A stretch of 64,000 nucleotides of DNA. Origin: Nocardia jejuensis NBRC 103114 (lineage in GTDB: Bacteria > Actinomycetota > Actinomycetes > Mycobacteriales > Mycobacteriaceae). The notes beneath the pieces were generated by a model that was not told where the DNA came from, ran no database searches, and was given only the letters and a program-made list of their open reading frames with translations. A program made the position numbers and the translations under genes. Numbering within the stretch: position 1 is the first letter of the stretch; every line of letters begins with the position of its first letter. The stretch covers positions 186,001-250,000 of the forward strand of contig NZ_BDBU01000013.1 in assembly GCF_001613145.1 (NCBI RefSeq). The letters run 5' to 3'. Positions 26,849-36,340 of the stretch are shown here, one piece after another.

Positions 26849-27775
26849 GTGGCCGAGGAACCGGTATCGGCGCTTCCACGAACCTGCTACCCCACCGTCT
26901 GGCTATCGCCCGGGCACGCACTCTACGCCGGACGATCGCTCGATCTCGGACCCCATTCCGGGTCCGTGTGGTGCCTGGCGGTCGGCGTGGACGAGCCCTT
27001 CACGGTGCGGGTCGCCGGGGTCGGCTCCTTCACCGGTCATACCGCCCTGATTCCCCCGCGCACCACGCATCAGCTGATCAGCGCCGGTGGCCGGATGATC
27101 TTCTGCTATCTGGACCCGGCCTCGCGCCGGGCATCGGCTGCCGGCGACCTCATGACCGACAACCAGGGGCCGGTACGCTGGCTGCACACCGCCGAGGAGA
27201 CCCTGCGGGTGCGCGGCAACGCGCTGCTGGACGTCGAGTCCCTCGATGACGCACCGTCGTTCGGTGAGCGCACGGCCCGCGGGGACGATGCGGTCCGTGC
27301 CGCGCGCACGACAGCAGCCGAGATCGATCGATCCTCCGAATTCTCGGCGGCCGCGAGTGACTGGATCGATCTGGCCGCACCGGCAGACCGGCGCGGAATC
27401 GATTCCCGCATAGCCGATGTGACGCGATGGATGCTCGGGGATCCGGCCGGATCACTGTCCGCTCGCGAGCTGGCGATGCGGGTCGGGCTGTCGGAATCCC
27501 GCTTCCTGCACCTGTTTCGGCAGGAGGCGGGGACGAGCCTGCGGCGCTATCGATTGTGGGTCAGGATGATGCACGCGGCGACGTTGATCGGCGAGGGGCG
27601 GGATCTCACCACCGCCGCGGTCGAATCCGGGTTCGCGAGCCCCTCTCACCTTGCCGACCGGTTCCGCACCACGTTCGGGCTGTCGGCGACCCGTCTGCGG
27701 GAGGCGGGAATCCGCGTGCGAATCGGCGAGCAGTACGGCGGCCGCGCGGTCGCAGCGTCCGCAGGAGGGCGCTGA
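26849..27775 (+). CDS. AraC-family transcriptional regulator
   Basis: A 308-residue regulator. Residues 1-100 form a cupin-like sensor (RSLDLGPHSGSVWCLAVG and GHTALIPPRTTHQLISAGG). Residues 195-290 contain the two helix-turn-helix motifs, SARELAMRVGLSESRFLHLF and TTAAVESGFASPSHLADRF. GTG start with GAGG upstream. The divergent neighbour is a DUF4345 membrane protein with overlapping promoter space; the ligand is unknown. Confidence 0.88.
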   Translation: MAEEPVSALPRTCYPTVWLSPGHALYAGRSLDLGPHSGSVWCLAVGVDEPFTVRVAGVGSFTGHTALIPPRTTHQLISAGGRMIFCYLDPASRRASAAGDLMTDNQGPVRWLHTAEETLRVRGNALLDVESLDDAPSFGERTARGDDAVRAARTTAAEIDRSSEFSAAASDWIDLAAPADRRGIDSRIADVTRWMLGDPAGSLSARELAMRVGLSESRFLHLFRQEAGTSLRRYRLWVRMMHAATLIGEGRDLTTAAVESGFASPSHLADRFRTTFGLSATRLREAGIRVRIGEQYGGRAVAASAGGR

Positions 27776-27881
27776 GCCTGTTTCACCCGAGCTGCCGGAG
27801 ACCGGTTCCCCGACCTGCTTCCGCTCCGCGAACGACGAGGTGCTCGACGCCCGGGAACTCGGCCGGAGTCGTGTCTTCGGC

Positions 27882-28664
27882 TCAGAAGCTCTGCCAGCTG
27901 GGTTTGTTCGCGACCGCGAAGCGGTAGTAGTCGACGGCTTGGAGGCCGGCGGCGGCGTCCGGGTCGACGAGCACCGTGACGTGCGGGTGCATCTGGAGGA
28001 TGGAGGCGGGACAGAAGGCCGAGACCGGGCCCTCGACCGCCGCGGCGACGGCGTCGGCCTTGCCGGATCCGGTGGCGATCATGACGAGATGCTCGGCGTC
28101 GCCGATGGTTCCCAGACCCTGGGTGATGACGTGGGTGGGGACCTGGGAGAGGTCGTCGTCGAAGAAGCGGGCATTGTCCTCACGGGTGGTGGGAGTGAGG
28201 GTTTTGACGCGGGTGCGCGAGCGCAGCGAAGAACCGGGTTCGTTGAAGCCCAGGTGGCCGTTGGCCCCGATACCGAGGATCTGAACCGCGATGGGGCCGC
28301 TGTCGGCGATGGCGCGCTCGTATTCGGCTGCGGCGGCGGGGATATCGGCGGCATTGCCGTCGGGACCGTGGACGTTCGCGTCGAGCAGGTCGACGTGGGA
28401 GGTGAACTCGTCGCGGATGAACCGGCTGTAGGACTGGGGATGGGCCGGCGGCAGCCCGATGTACTCGTCGAGGTTGAAAGTCCGCACCGCGGCGAAGCTC
28501 AGGCCCTCGTCGCGATGCTGGCGGATGAGTTCGCGATAGGCCCCGAGCGGGGAGGAACCGGTGGCCAGACCGATGGCGCGGGCGCCCCGGCGGACATGGT
28601 CGGCCATGATGCGGCCCGCCAGTACCCCGGCGTCGGCCGCGCTCTCGGTGATCACGAGTTCCAT
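27882..28664 (-). CDS. nagB: glucosamine-6-phosphate deaminase
   Basis: A 260-residue cytosolic enzyme that converts glucosamine-6-phosphate to fructose-6-phosphate and ammonia. Family motifs are ATGSSPLGAYRELI, FNLDEYIGLP, and GIGANGHLGFNEPGS with the catalytic Asp/His region. It overlaps the 3' end of nagA by 13 bp and is the last gene of the leftward GlcNAc operon. Output feeds glycolysis and the pentose phosphate pathway. Confidence 0.97.
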   Translation of the reverse strand: MELVITESAADAGVLAGRIMADHVRRGARAIGLATGSSPLGAYRELIRQHRDEGLSFAAVRTFNLDEYIGLPPAHPQSYSRFIRDEFTSHVDLLDANVHGPDGNAADIPAAAAEYERAIADSGPIAVQILGIGANGHLGFNEPGSSLRSRTRVKTLTPTTREDNARFFDDDLSQVPTHVITQGLGTIGDAEHLVMIATGSGKADAVAAAVEGPVSAFCPASILQMHPHVTVLVDPDAAAGLQAVDYYRFAVANKPSWQSF

Positions 28665-29818
28665 TGCGTTCCATCCTTGTACACGGTCAGAGGGTTCAGG
28701 TGGTGGTCGGTCACGAGCAGATCCGCCTGCATGCCGGGCTGGAGCGCGCCGACGCGGTCGGTGAGCCCGAGCAGGCGGGCGGGGGTGGCGGCGGCCGCGG
28801 TGGCCGCCGCGGTGAGGTCCACACCGGAGGCGAAGACGGTGTGCCGCAGGACGTCCGACGCCGATGAGGTGCCGCCCGCGATGGCGCCCTCGCCGTTCGG
28901 GTCGTAGAGGCGCGAGACACCGTCCCGCACCACGACATCCAGGCTACCGAGCTGGTAGCGGCCGTCGGGCTGTCCGGCCGCGGCCATGGCATCGGTGATG
29001 AGCGCGAGGTTCTCGGGGCCGAGGGTGTCGAACACCATGCGCACCACACCGTCCGCGAGGTGCACGCCGTCCCCGATGACCTCGGCCACCACGTCGCCGC
29101 GTCCGGCGGCCGCCATGGCCGCGGTGAGGAAATTGGCGTCGCGGTGCGCGAGTGCGGGCATGGCATTGAACAGGTGGGTGATGGACACCCGCCGGCCGCG
29201 CGCCATGGCATGCACCGCCCGGTCGTAGTCCGCGACCGTATGCCCCAGCGACAGCACCACATTCGCCTCGGCCAGGACATCGGCGACGGCATCGAACCCG
29301 TCGATCTCCGGGGCGACCGTCACCGAGACGACGCGGCCGTCCGCGTAGTCGAGGAGCCGCTCGAGCATGGCCGGATCACCGGGCAGGATGCGCTCGGGAT
29401 CGTGTGCGCCGCACCGATGTTCGCTGATGAACGGGCCCTCGAGGTGGATGCCGGCCAGCAGCCCGGAATCGACCGCCGGTGCGAGAACGTCCATGCGCTC
29501 GCGCAATTCGGCCTCGGTCGCCGACACCAGCGAAGCCACCAGGGTGGTGGTGCCGCGCCCGCGATGAAAGCTCGCCGCCGCGAGGACGCCCTCGGCGTCG
29601 GTCTCCGGGAAGCCGAATCCCCCGCCGCCGTGGCAGTGCACGTCGATCAAGCCGGGCAGGATCACGGGTGGGCGTTCCGGAAGCTCCGGCAGCTCACCGT
29701 CGAAACTCGTTGCCGGGCCGACGTAGTCGAGTCGCGGCCCGTGGAACGACACCACTCCGTCGGCCAGTTCGCCCGCCTCGGTGAGAGTGACGACCCGGCC
29801 GCGCAGCGTCGTCCTCAA
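28652..29818 (-). CDS. nagA: N-acetylglucosamine-6-phosphate deacetylase
   Basis: A 388-residue amidohydrolase giving glucosamine-6-phosphate and acetate. Metal and catalytic motifs are visible: DVHCHGGGG, HLEGPFIS, LSLGHTVADYD, THLFNAMPAL and ALITDAMAA. The start is most likely the TTG at 29818, whose first bases overlap the TGA of the small ORF upstream (TTGA), with GGTGG about 7 nt before it. The frame stays open further upstream, but the competing frame there has far better codon use. Confidence 0.93.
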   Translation of the reverse strand: MRTTLRGRVVTLTEAGELADGVVSFHGPRLDYVGPATSFDGELPELPERPPVILPGLIDVHCHGGGGFGFPETDAEGVLAAASFHRGRGTTTLVASLVSATEAELRERMDVLAPAVDSGLLAGIHLEGPFISEHRCGAHDPERILPGDPAMLERLLDYADGRVVSVTVAPEIDGFDAVADVLAEANVVLSLGHTVADYDRAVHAMARGRRVSITHLFNAMPALAHRDANFLTAAMAAAGRGDVVAEVIGDGVHLADGVVRMVFDTLGPENLALITDAMAAAGQPDGRYQLGSLDVVVRDGVSRLYDPNGEGAIAGGTSSASDVLRHTVFASGVDLTAAATAAAATPARLLGLTDRVGALQPGMQADLLVTDHHLNPLTVYKDGTQWNS

Positions 29819-30033
29819 GACAGGTCCACCCGCGACCCCAGCGCCGCGCTCGAATCCGGCTCGGTCCGCGACCGCAGGGCCCGCCCCGACCGCACCGTGG
29901 TGCTCAACCCCGGCGTCGCCCCCACCCGAGGTTCCACGCGCGACCCGAGCGCCACACTGGAATCCGGCTCGATGGCCGGGTGTGGCGGGCGCTTCGTTCG
30001 GGGCACGCTTGTCGAACGCGGTTCCGCGCTCAT
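29815..30033 (-). CDS. small repeat-containing ORF coupled between ptsI and nagA
   Basis: A 72-residue reading frame whose ATG (30033) overlaps the ptsI stop as ATGA and whose TGA (29817) overlaps the nagA TTG start, so it exactly fills the gap. Third codon positions are strongly G/C, unlike the other frames here. The peptide is basic and contains two near-identical segments, EPDSSVALGSRVEP and EPDSSAALGSRVDL, encoded by direct repeats about 108 bp apart. There is no signal peptide or membrane helix, and I recognise no family. It may be a real small protein of the GlcNAc operon, or spacer DNA that keeps translation coupled. Confidence 0.55.
   Translation of the reverse strand: MSAEPRSTSVPRTKRPPHPAIEPDSSVALGSRVEPRVGATPGLSTTVRSGRALRSRTEPDSSAALGSRVDLS
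29823..29862. repeat. direct repeat copy 1 (40 bp) in the ptsI-nagA gap
   Basis: Imperfect direct repeat with the copy at 29930-29970; the cores share AATCCGGCTC and GCGAC-CC-AGCGCC. The two copies encode the repeated segments of the small ORF. Confidence 0.75.
29930..29970. repeat. direct repeat copy 2 (41 bp) in the ptsI-nagA gap
   Basis: Partner of the repeat at 29823-29862, with about five mismatches and one extra base. It points to a past tandem-type duplication within the small ORF. Confidence 0.75.
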
Positions 30034-31685
30034 CGGTTCCGTCCCAGTGCGGCGCCCGCGGCGAGGACGGCGTCGTCGGCGGTGCGGGCCGCCAGGACGG
30101 CGGCGGCCGCTGCTCCGCACTGATCGAGGGACACCTCGGCGAGCCTGGCGCGCACTCCCGCCAGGGACCTCGGCGCCATCGAGAGCGTGTGTACGCCGAG
30201 ACCGACCAGCACACAGGCGAATTCGGGGTTGGACGCGGATTCGCCGCAGACCCCGACCTTCACCCCGGATTTGCTCGCGCCGGCGACCACGGCCGCGATG
30301 GTGGCCGCGAGGGCGGGCTGCCAGGGATCGTGCAGGGCCGCCAGCGTCGAGGACATGCGGTCCGCGCCGAACAGGTACTGCGACAGATCGTTGGTGCCGA
30401 TGGAGAAGAACTCGACCTCCGCGCCCAAGTGCTCCGAACGCAGTGCGGCAGCCGGGATTTCGACCATGATGCCGCGGGTGTCGATTCCGGCGTCGCGGGC
30501 GCGGGTGGCGAAGTAGTTGGCCTCCTGGACCGTGCCGACCATGGGGGCCATGACCTGCACCGGAGTCCCGGTCGCGGCCCGGGCGGCCTCGATGGCGGTG
30601 AGTTGGTCGAGCAGCGCCCCCTCATCGACGCTGCTCAACCGCAGTCCGCGCACGCCCAGCGCGGGATTCTCTTCCTCGGGCAGATTCAGGAACGGCAGCG
30701 GTTTGTCCGAGCCCGCGTCCAGGGTGCGCACCGTGACGGGACGATCACCCATGATCCGGAAGATCTCGGCGTACCGCTCAGTCTGCTCCTGGACGGTCGG
30801 GGCCGACTTCTGCCCGAGGAAAAGGAATTCCGTGCGGAACAGCCCGACGCCCTCGGCCCCGAGCTCCACCGCCAGCCGGGCGTCCGCGGCGCTGCCCACA
30901 TTGGCCAGCAGCGGCACCGCGTGCCCGTCGGCCGTGCGACCCGGGCCCGTGGGGGCGTCCGCCTGTCGCGCCCTCGCCGTGAGCACCTCTTCCCGTCGCC
31001 CGGCGTCGGGCTCCAGCTCGACCAGACCGCCGGTTCCGTCCAGCACCACCTCGACGTCCTCGGCGATCTCGACCGCGTCCGGACACGCCACGACGGCCGG
31101 AATCCCCAGCGCCTTGGCCAGAATCGCGGTGTGCGAGGTCGGCCCGCCCGCCACGGTGAGCAACCCCAGCACCGTCGCCGGATCCAGCGTCGCCGTATCG
31201 GCGGGCGCGAGATCCTGCGCGGCGAGCACGAAAGGCGTTGCGCTCTGCGGGATCCCGGGCGGGTCGACGCCGAGCAGCTCGGCGACCACCCGCTGCCCGA
31301 CATCGCGCAGATCCGAGGCTCGCTCGGCCATCATGCCGCCGAGCGCCGTGAGCTGCTCCGCGAAGTGGGTCACGGCCTCGGTGACCGAGTGCGCGGTGGG
31401 GCCGCCGGCACGGATGCCCGCGCGCACTTGATCGAGCAGGGCCGGATCCGCGGCCAGCGCCGAGGTCATGAACAGAATGTCCGCCGCGGGCCCCTTCGCG
31501 TCCAGCGCCTGGGCGGAGTAGCGACCCGCGACGGCCTCGAAAGCCGCGTCGGCACGCACGATTTCGGCGTCCACATCACTACCGGGGGCATCGGAGGCGC
31601 TGGTGACCGGCGCGGACGCGAGCCATTTCACCGGCCCCACCGCGATCCCGGGAGCGGCGGCGACGCCGCGGATCTCACGCGTCAA
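30030..31685 (-). CDS. ptsI: PTS enzyme I (phosphoenolpyruvate-protein phosphotransferase)
   Basis: A 551-residue cytosolic enzyme that takes phosphate from PEP onto a histidine and passes it to HPr. The active-site His185 lies in AGGPTSHTAILAK. The PEP-binding barrel shows GLFRTEFLF, VRTLDAGSDKPLPF, EIPAAAL, FSIGTNDLSQY and VCGESASNP. It overlaps ptsH by 11 bp and is followed by the coupled small ORF. Length is slightly below the Gram-negative enzyme, as usual in actinobacteria. Confidence 0.97.
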   Translation of the reverse strand: MTREIRGVAAAPGIAVGPVKWLASAPVTSASDAPGSDVDAEIVRADAAFEAVAGRYSAQALDAKGPAADILFMTSALAADPALLDQVRAGIRAGGPTAHSVTEAVTHFAEQLTALGGMMAERASDLRDVGQRVVAELLGVDPPGIPQSATPFVLAAQDLAPADTATLDPATVLGLLTVAGGPTSHTAILAKALGIPAVVACPDAVEIAEDVEVVLDGTGGLVELEPDAGRREEVLTARARQADAPTGPGRTADGHAVPLLANVGSAADARLAVELGAEGVGLFRTEFLFLGQKSAPTVQEQTERYAEIFRIMGDRPVTVRTLDAGSDKPLPFLNLPEEENPALGVRGLRLSSVDEGALLDQLTAIEAARAATGTPVQVMAPMVGTVQEANYFATRARDAGIDTRGIMVEIPAAALRSEHLGAEVEFFSIGTNDLSQYLFGADRMSSTLAALHDPWQPALAATIAAVVAGASKSGVKVGVCGESASNPEFACVLVGLGVHTLSMAPRSLAGVRARLAEVSLDQCGAAAAAVLAARTADDAVLAAGAALGRNR

Positions 31686-31937
31686 GATCGGTCTCCACCA
31701 TGGTGATCAGCTGATCGAGAACCGCCTCGTCGCCGTCCTCGACGTGCAGGGTGACGGTGTCGCCCTGTTTGGCGCCGAGGGTCATCAACTGCAGCAGGCT
31801 GTTCGCGGCCACCGGATCCTTGCCTTCCACGGAGATCCGGACGGGCACACCGGATTCGGTGACGGCCTTGGCGAACAGCGCGGCCGGGCGGGCGTGCAGG
31901 CCGGTCTCGGACGCGACGACAGCGGTACGGGTGATCA

Positions 31938-31938
<1 letters not shown>
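31675..31938 (-). CDS. ptsH: phosphocarrier protein HPr
   Basis: An 87-residue HPr with the phosphorylated His15 in ETGLHARPAA and the regulatory serine region near residue 47 (AANSLLQLMTLGAK). It carries phosphate from enzyme I to EIIA. Its ATG shares a base with the stop of the EIIC gene (TGATG), and its end overlaps ptsI. Confidence 0.97.
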
Positions 31939-33158
<1,220 letters not shown>

Positions 33159-33204
33159 AGCGGTGGTCCTCAGTCTGTGAATAGGGTCACCTGGATGTAA
33201 GGTG

Positions 33205-33220
33205 ACTGGTTATAACCAGA
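33205..33220. promoter_or_regulatory. dre-like operator 1 for the DasR/NagR-type repressor
   Basis: ACTGGTTATAACCAGA is a near-perfect palindrome. It resembles the DasR-responsive element of Streptomyces (two half-sites of the TGGT/ACCA type). It lies between the divergent EIIC and EIIB genes. Confidence 0.8.
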
Positions 33221-33225
33221 GTAAT

Positions 33226-33241
33226 ACTGGTTATAACCAGT
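33226..33241. promoter_or_regulatory. dre-like operator 2 for the DasR/NagR-type repressor
   Basis: ACTGGTTATAACCAGT is a perfect 16-bp palindrome. It is centred 21 bp from operator 1, two helical turns, so two repressor dimers could bind side by side on the same DNA face. Confidence 0.85.
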
Positions 33242-33270
33242 TTTGTCCACTCGACACGCACGGAGGAATC

Positions 33271-33501
33271 ATGTCGAAAGTCGATCGAATCGTCGCCGGA
33301 CTAGGCGGAATCGACAACATCGTCGAGGTGGAGGGCTGTATCACGCGCCTTCGCTGCGAAGTCAAGGACGCTGGACTGGTCAAGGACGCCGACCTCAAGG
33401 CCGCGGGCGCGCACGGGGTCCTCAAGGCGGGCAACGCGGTTCAGGTCGTGGTCGGACCGACCGCGGACGCCCTGGCCGAAGACATCAACGATCTGCTCTG
33501 A
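33271..33501 (+). CDS. nagF: PTS EIIB component, GlcNAc/glucose type
   Basis: A 76-residue stand-alone EIIB domain. The phosphorylated Cys23 is in VEGCITRLRCEV and the C-terminal half has HGVLKAGNAVQVVVG. It receives phosphate from EIIA and phosphorylates the sugar during transport by EIIC. The ATG at 33271 is preceded by GGAGG at ideal spacing; longer upstream open reading would run through the operators. First gene of the rightward unit. Confidence 0.95.
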   Translation: MSKVDRIVAGLGGIDNIVEVEGCITRLRCEVKDAGLVKDADLKAAGAHGVLKAGNAVQVVVGPTADALAEDINDLL

Positions 33502-33505
33502 ACAC

Positions 33506-33955
33506 ATGAGCACCCAGATCCTCGCGCCGCTCGACGGCCGCGCCATGCCCCTGTCCGAAGTACCCGACCCGGTCTTCGCGGCCGAAATGGTCGGCTCCGG
33601 CGTCGCGATCGAACCCGCCGACACCGATGAGCAAATCACCGTGGTCGCCCCCATCGCGGGCGCCATCGTGAAACTGCACCCGCACGCGGCCGTCATCGTC
33701 TCCGACGAGGGGGTGGGCGTGCTGCTGCACGTCGGCATCGACACCGTCGGCAAGCCGGACCTGTTCGCCGTCCAGGCCGCCGAGGGCGACCGCGTGAATG
33801 TCGGCGACCCGCTGGTCACCTTCTCCCCCAACGCCATTCGCCGCCTGGGGCTCAGCGCCTCGGTGCCGGTGGTGGTGATGGACACCGCGCCGGGTTCGGC
33901 ACAGCACCCGGTGACCGGTGAGGTCACCACGGGCGCGGTCCTGTTCTCCGCGTGA
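33506..33955 (+). CDS. crr: PTS EIIA component (Crr type)
   Basis: A 149-residue glucose-type EIIA. The phosphorylated His75 is in GVLLHVGIDTV and the second conserved His60 is in KLHPHAAV. The beta-sandwich start (LAPLDGRAMPLSEVPDPVF) is typical. It follows the EIIB gene by 4 bp. It links HPr to EIIB and may also have a signalling role, as in other bacteria. Confidence 0.95.
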   Translation: MSTQILAPLDGRAMPLSEVPDPVFAAEMVGSGVAIEPADTDEQITVVAPIAGAIVKLHPHAAVIVSDEGVGVLLHVGIDTVGKPDLFAVQAAEGDRVNVGDPLVTFSPNAIRRLGLSASVPVVVMDTAPGSAQHPVTGEVTTGAVLFSA

Positions 33956-33980
33956 GCGTTCTCCGTGTGAGCCCGATCGG

Positions 33981-34007
33981 CGCGGTGCGCGACCGATGCG
34001 CACCGCG
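33981..34007. terminator. terminator after crr
   Basis: A perfect 10-bp stem, CGCGGTGCGC with GCGCACCGCG, and a 7-nt loop lie between the convergent crr and GntR genes. Confidence 0.65.
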
Positions 34008-34064
34008 ACGATCAAGGCGCGGTTGCCGTCACCGGAAAATACTGGGACACAACGAGTTCGGCAC

Positions 34065-34784
34065 TCACTGACTCTGGCCGCCGTCGGCCGACACCGTCAT
34101 GTAGACCTGGTATCGGTCGGCGCGGTACCAGGACTGACAGTGCTCGACACAGCGGTCACGCGAATAGGACATGCGGTCGAAAGCCAGTAGCGGAGAACCG
34201 GCATCGGTACCGAGCCAGCCCGCGCCACGCTCGTCCGCGGCCACCGCGCGCACCGTCTGATCGGCACGGTCGATCGGACAGTCGTATTCGCTCGCCAGCA
34301 GGCCGTAGAGTGACTGCGTGAGGTCCTGATCGAGCAGCCCCGGCAGCAGCTCGCCGTGGTACCAGCCGTCGTCGATCGAGATCGGCAAACCGTCGGCCAA
34401 TCGCAGCCGGACCAGGTGATACGCCTTGTCGTTCGCACCCAGACCCAGCGCGCTGGTGGACGCGGGCGGCGGCACCGCGTGATCGGTGTGCAGCACCACG
34501 GTGCTCGGCGTGCGGCCCAGGCGGCGCATATCGTCGCTGAAGGACGCCATGTGCAGGCGCGAACGCGCCACCCGCTCCGCGACGAAGGTCCCCTTGCCCG
34601 GAATCCGGGTGATGACGCCCTCGGATTCGAGCTGGCCCAGCACCTCGCGCACCGTCATGCGACTGACCCGATAGTCGTCGCACAACTGACGTTCGCTGGG
34701 CAGCATCTCGCCCGGGCGCAATTGGGCACACAGGGTCGTCAACGTCGACCGCAACTGAGCCTGTTTAGTCACGCGCCCTGACAC
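34065..34784 (-). CDS. dasR: DasR/NagR-type GntR-family (HutC) regulator
   Basis: About 239 residues from the GTG at 34784, with GAGGACGAT upstream; GTG 34772 is an alternative. Residues 10-75 form the GntR winged helix (LPSERQLCDDYRVSRMTVREVLGQL, then GVITRIPGKGTFV). The rest is a UTRA sensor domain with LVRLRLADGLPISIDDGWYH and a C-terminal RMSYSRD segment. DasR/NagR proteins bind TGGT/ACCA palindromes and release them when glucosamine-6-phosphate or GlcNAc-6-phosphate binds. Two such palindromes lie 0.8 kb away in the PTS promoter region, making this the likely repressor. Confidence 0.88.
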   Translation of the reverse strand: MSGRVTKQAQLRSTLTTLCAQLRPGEMLPSERQLCDDYRVSRMTVREVLGQLESEGVITRIPGKGTFVAERVARSRLHMASFSDDMRRLGRTPSTVVLHTDHAVPPPASTSALGLGANDKAYHLVRLRLADGLPISIDDGWYHGELLPGLLDQDLTQSLYGLLASEYDCPIDRADQTVRAVAADERGAGWLGTDAGSPLLAFDRMSYSRDRCVEHCQSWYRADRYQVYMTVSADGGQSQ

Positions 34785-34835
34785 ATCGTCCTCTGTTTGT
34801 CCTGGCCTCCCGCACACCGCGGGATCATGGTCGAG

Positions 34836-35186
34836 CTACTTCTCGTTGCGCGCCTTGGGGAATCGCTTCTGCCCGGCCACCCAGCCGGCCATCTTCGCCC
34901 AGTGACCCTTGGCCGGATCGACCTTGTTGACGAGTTCGCGATCCCATTCCTCGGACTCGGTCAGCCCCTCGACGAGCTCGATGAGAGCCTTGGCGGTCTC
35001 CAGATCACCGACGACCCGGTCCCCGAGCACGCCATCGGCGCCGATCAAAGTGACACGGACGCCGACACGGCCGATGGGCTGCAGCACCGCGGTGGCCGAA
35101 CCACCGTGGTCGGCGACGAATCCCTTGATCGAATCCACGACGGACGGCGACGGCTTGACGGATGCCGGGGCGGCGGTAGCGCTCAT
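34836..35186 (-). CDS. conserved actinobacterial hypothetical protein
   Basis: A 116-residue soluble protein with a charged C-terminus (DPAKGHWAKMAGWVAGQKRFPKARNEK in part). A predicted alpha/beta region spans residues 20-90, with a TAVLQPIGRVGVRVTLIGADG segment. I do not recognise the family. The ATG at 35186 has a TAAACT box 7 nt upstream. Divergent from qor by 80 bp. Confidence 0.65.
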   Translation of the reverse strand: MSATAAPASVKPSPSVVDSIKGFVADHGGSATAVLQPIGRVGVRVTLIGADGVLGDRVVGDLETAKALIELVEGLTESEEWDRELVNKVDPAKGHWAKMAGWVAGQKRFPKARNEK

Positions 35187-35193
35187 GAGAAGC

Positions 35194-35199
35194 AGTTTA
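35194..35199 (-). promoter_or_regulatory. -10 box (TAAACT), leaderless start
   Basis: TAAACT on the minus strand, 7 nt before the ATG at 35186, with no ribosome binding site between. Confidence 0.5.
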
Positions 35200-35266
35200 C
35201 CCACGGGTAAACGGGAGTCCATGAGCCGCCGCGTACGTCACAGCGCGGCGGGTGTAGAACGGTGAG

Positions 35267-36232
35267 ATGCGCGCTATCGAGGTGTCCGAGATCGGCGGTC
35301 CCGAAGTCCTGCGAGCCGCGGAGGTCCCCGACCCGGTGATCGGGCCGGGACAGTTGCTGGTCGAGACCGAGGCGATCGGTGTCAACTTCATCGACACCTA
35401 CATCCGGACCGGGCGCTATCCGGTAGCGCGGCCCTACATTCCGGGCTCGGAGGGCTCCGGGGTGGTCGCGGCCGTGGCCCCGGACGTCACCGAGTTCGCG
35501 GTCGGCGATCGAGTGGCGTGGGCGGCCGCGCCGGGCAGCTATGCCCAGAAGGTGGCGGTGCCCGCGGCCGTGGCGATTCCGGTCCCCTCGGGAGTGGAGT
35601 CGTCGGTCGCGGCTTCCGCACTGCTGCAGGGCATGACGGCGCACTACCTGATCGAATCGATCTATCGGCCCGAGTCCGGCGAGACGGTGCTGGTGCACGC
35701 GGGCGCGGGCGGTGTCGGCCTGATCCTCACCCAACTGCTGGCCGCGCGCGGGGTGCGGGTGGTCACCACCGTGTCCACCGGCGACAAGGAGAAGCTCTCG
35801 CGCGAGGCGGGCGCGAGCGAGGTACTGCGCTACGAGGACGACATCCCCGCCCGGGTGCGGGAACTCACCGACGGCGCGGGCGCGGCGGCGGCGTACGACG
35901 GCGTCGGCGCGGCGACCTTCGAGGCCAGCCTCGCCTCGCTGCGCGTGCGCGGCATGCTGGCACTGTTCGGCGGGGCCAGCGGGCCGGTGCCGCCGTTCGA
36001 TCTGCAGCGGCTCAGCGGCGGCGGTTCGCTGTTCGTGACACGACCGACGCTGGTGCACTACACCCGTGATCGGGCCGAATTGCTGTGGCGCGCGGGCGAT
36101 ATCATGAACGCCATCGCCGACGGCACACTCCAGATCCGAGTCGGCGCGACCTATCCGCTGTCCCAGGCCGAGCAGGCGCATCGGGATCTGGAGGGCCGCA
36201 AGACGACCGGGTCCATCGTGCTGCTGCCCTGA
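35267..36232 (+). CDS. qor: quinone oxidoreductase (zeta-crystallin-like MDR)
   Basis: A 321-residue Zn-independent medium-chain reductase that reduces quinones with NADPH. The N-terminal catalytic domain has GVNFIDTYIRTGRYP and PGSEGSGVVAAV, and the Rossmann part has HAGAGGVGLILTQLLAARG (near residue 145). The C-terminus (GKIVLLP-like GSIVLLP) is typical. The catalytic-Zn ligands of alcohol dehydrogenases are absent, as expected for this class. The gene lies between ctaA and tkt in mycobacteria as well. Confidence 0.93.
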   Translation: MRAIEVSEIGGPEVLRAAEVPDPVIGPGQLLVETEAIGVNFIDTYIRTGRYPVARPYIPGSEGSGVVAAVAPDVTEFAVGDRVAWAAAPGSYAQKVAVPAAVAIPVPSGVESSVAASALLQGMTAHYLIESIYRPESGETVLVHAGAGGVGLILTQLLAARGVRVVTTVSTGDKEKLSREAGASEVLRYEDDIPARVRELTDGAGAAAAYDGVGAATFEASLASLRVRGMLALFGGASGPVPPFDLQRLSGGGSLFVTRPTLVHYTRDRAELLWRAGDIMNAIADGTLQIRVGATYPLSQAEQAHRDLEGRKTTGSIVLLP

Positions 36233-36243
36233 CCTGGGCTCCT

Positions 36244-36272
36244 CCGGTCCCACGACACGCCGGTGGGACCGG
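36244..36272. terminator. terminator after qor
   Basis: A perfect 10-bp stem (CCGGTCCCAC with GTGGGACCGG) and 9-nt loop lie 11 bases after the qor stop. Confidence 0.7.
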
Positions 36273-36328
36273 GGTGCGAACCAGCCCCGACGGGACACTC
36301 GTCCTGACCACCCCGCGCTTCGGTGATC

Positions 36329-36334
36329 TACCGT
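36329..36334 (+). promoter_or_regulatory. -10 box (TACCGT) of the SEC-C gene
   Basis: TACCGT followed by 6 nt and the GTG at 36341. The same hexamer and spacing recur before the VanZ gene at 54570. Confidence 0.5.
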
Positions 36335-36340
36335 CGAGAG

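Noticed and set aside
29819..30214. Extending nagA upstream to a start inside ptsI
   Set aside because: The added sequence is repetitive and out of the frame with good codon use; the overlap of TTG with the small ORF stop gives a normal-length NagA.
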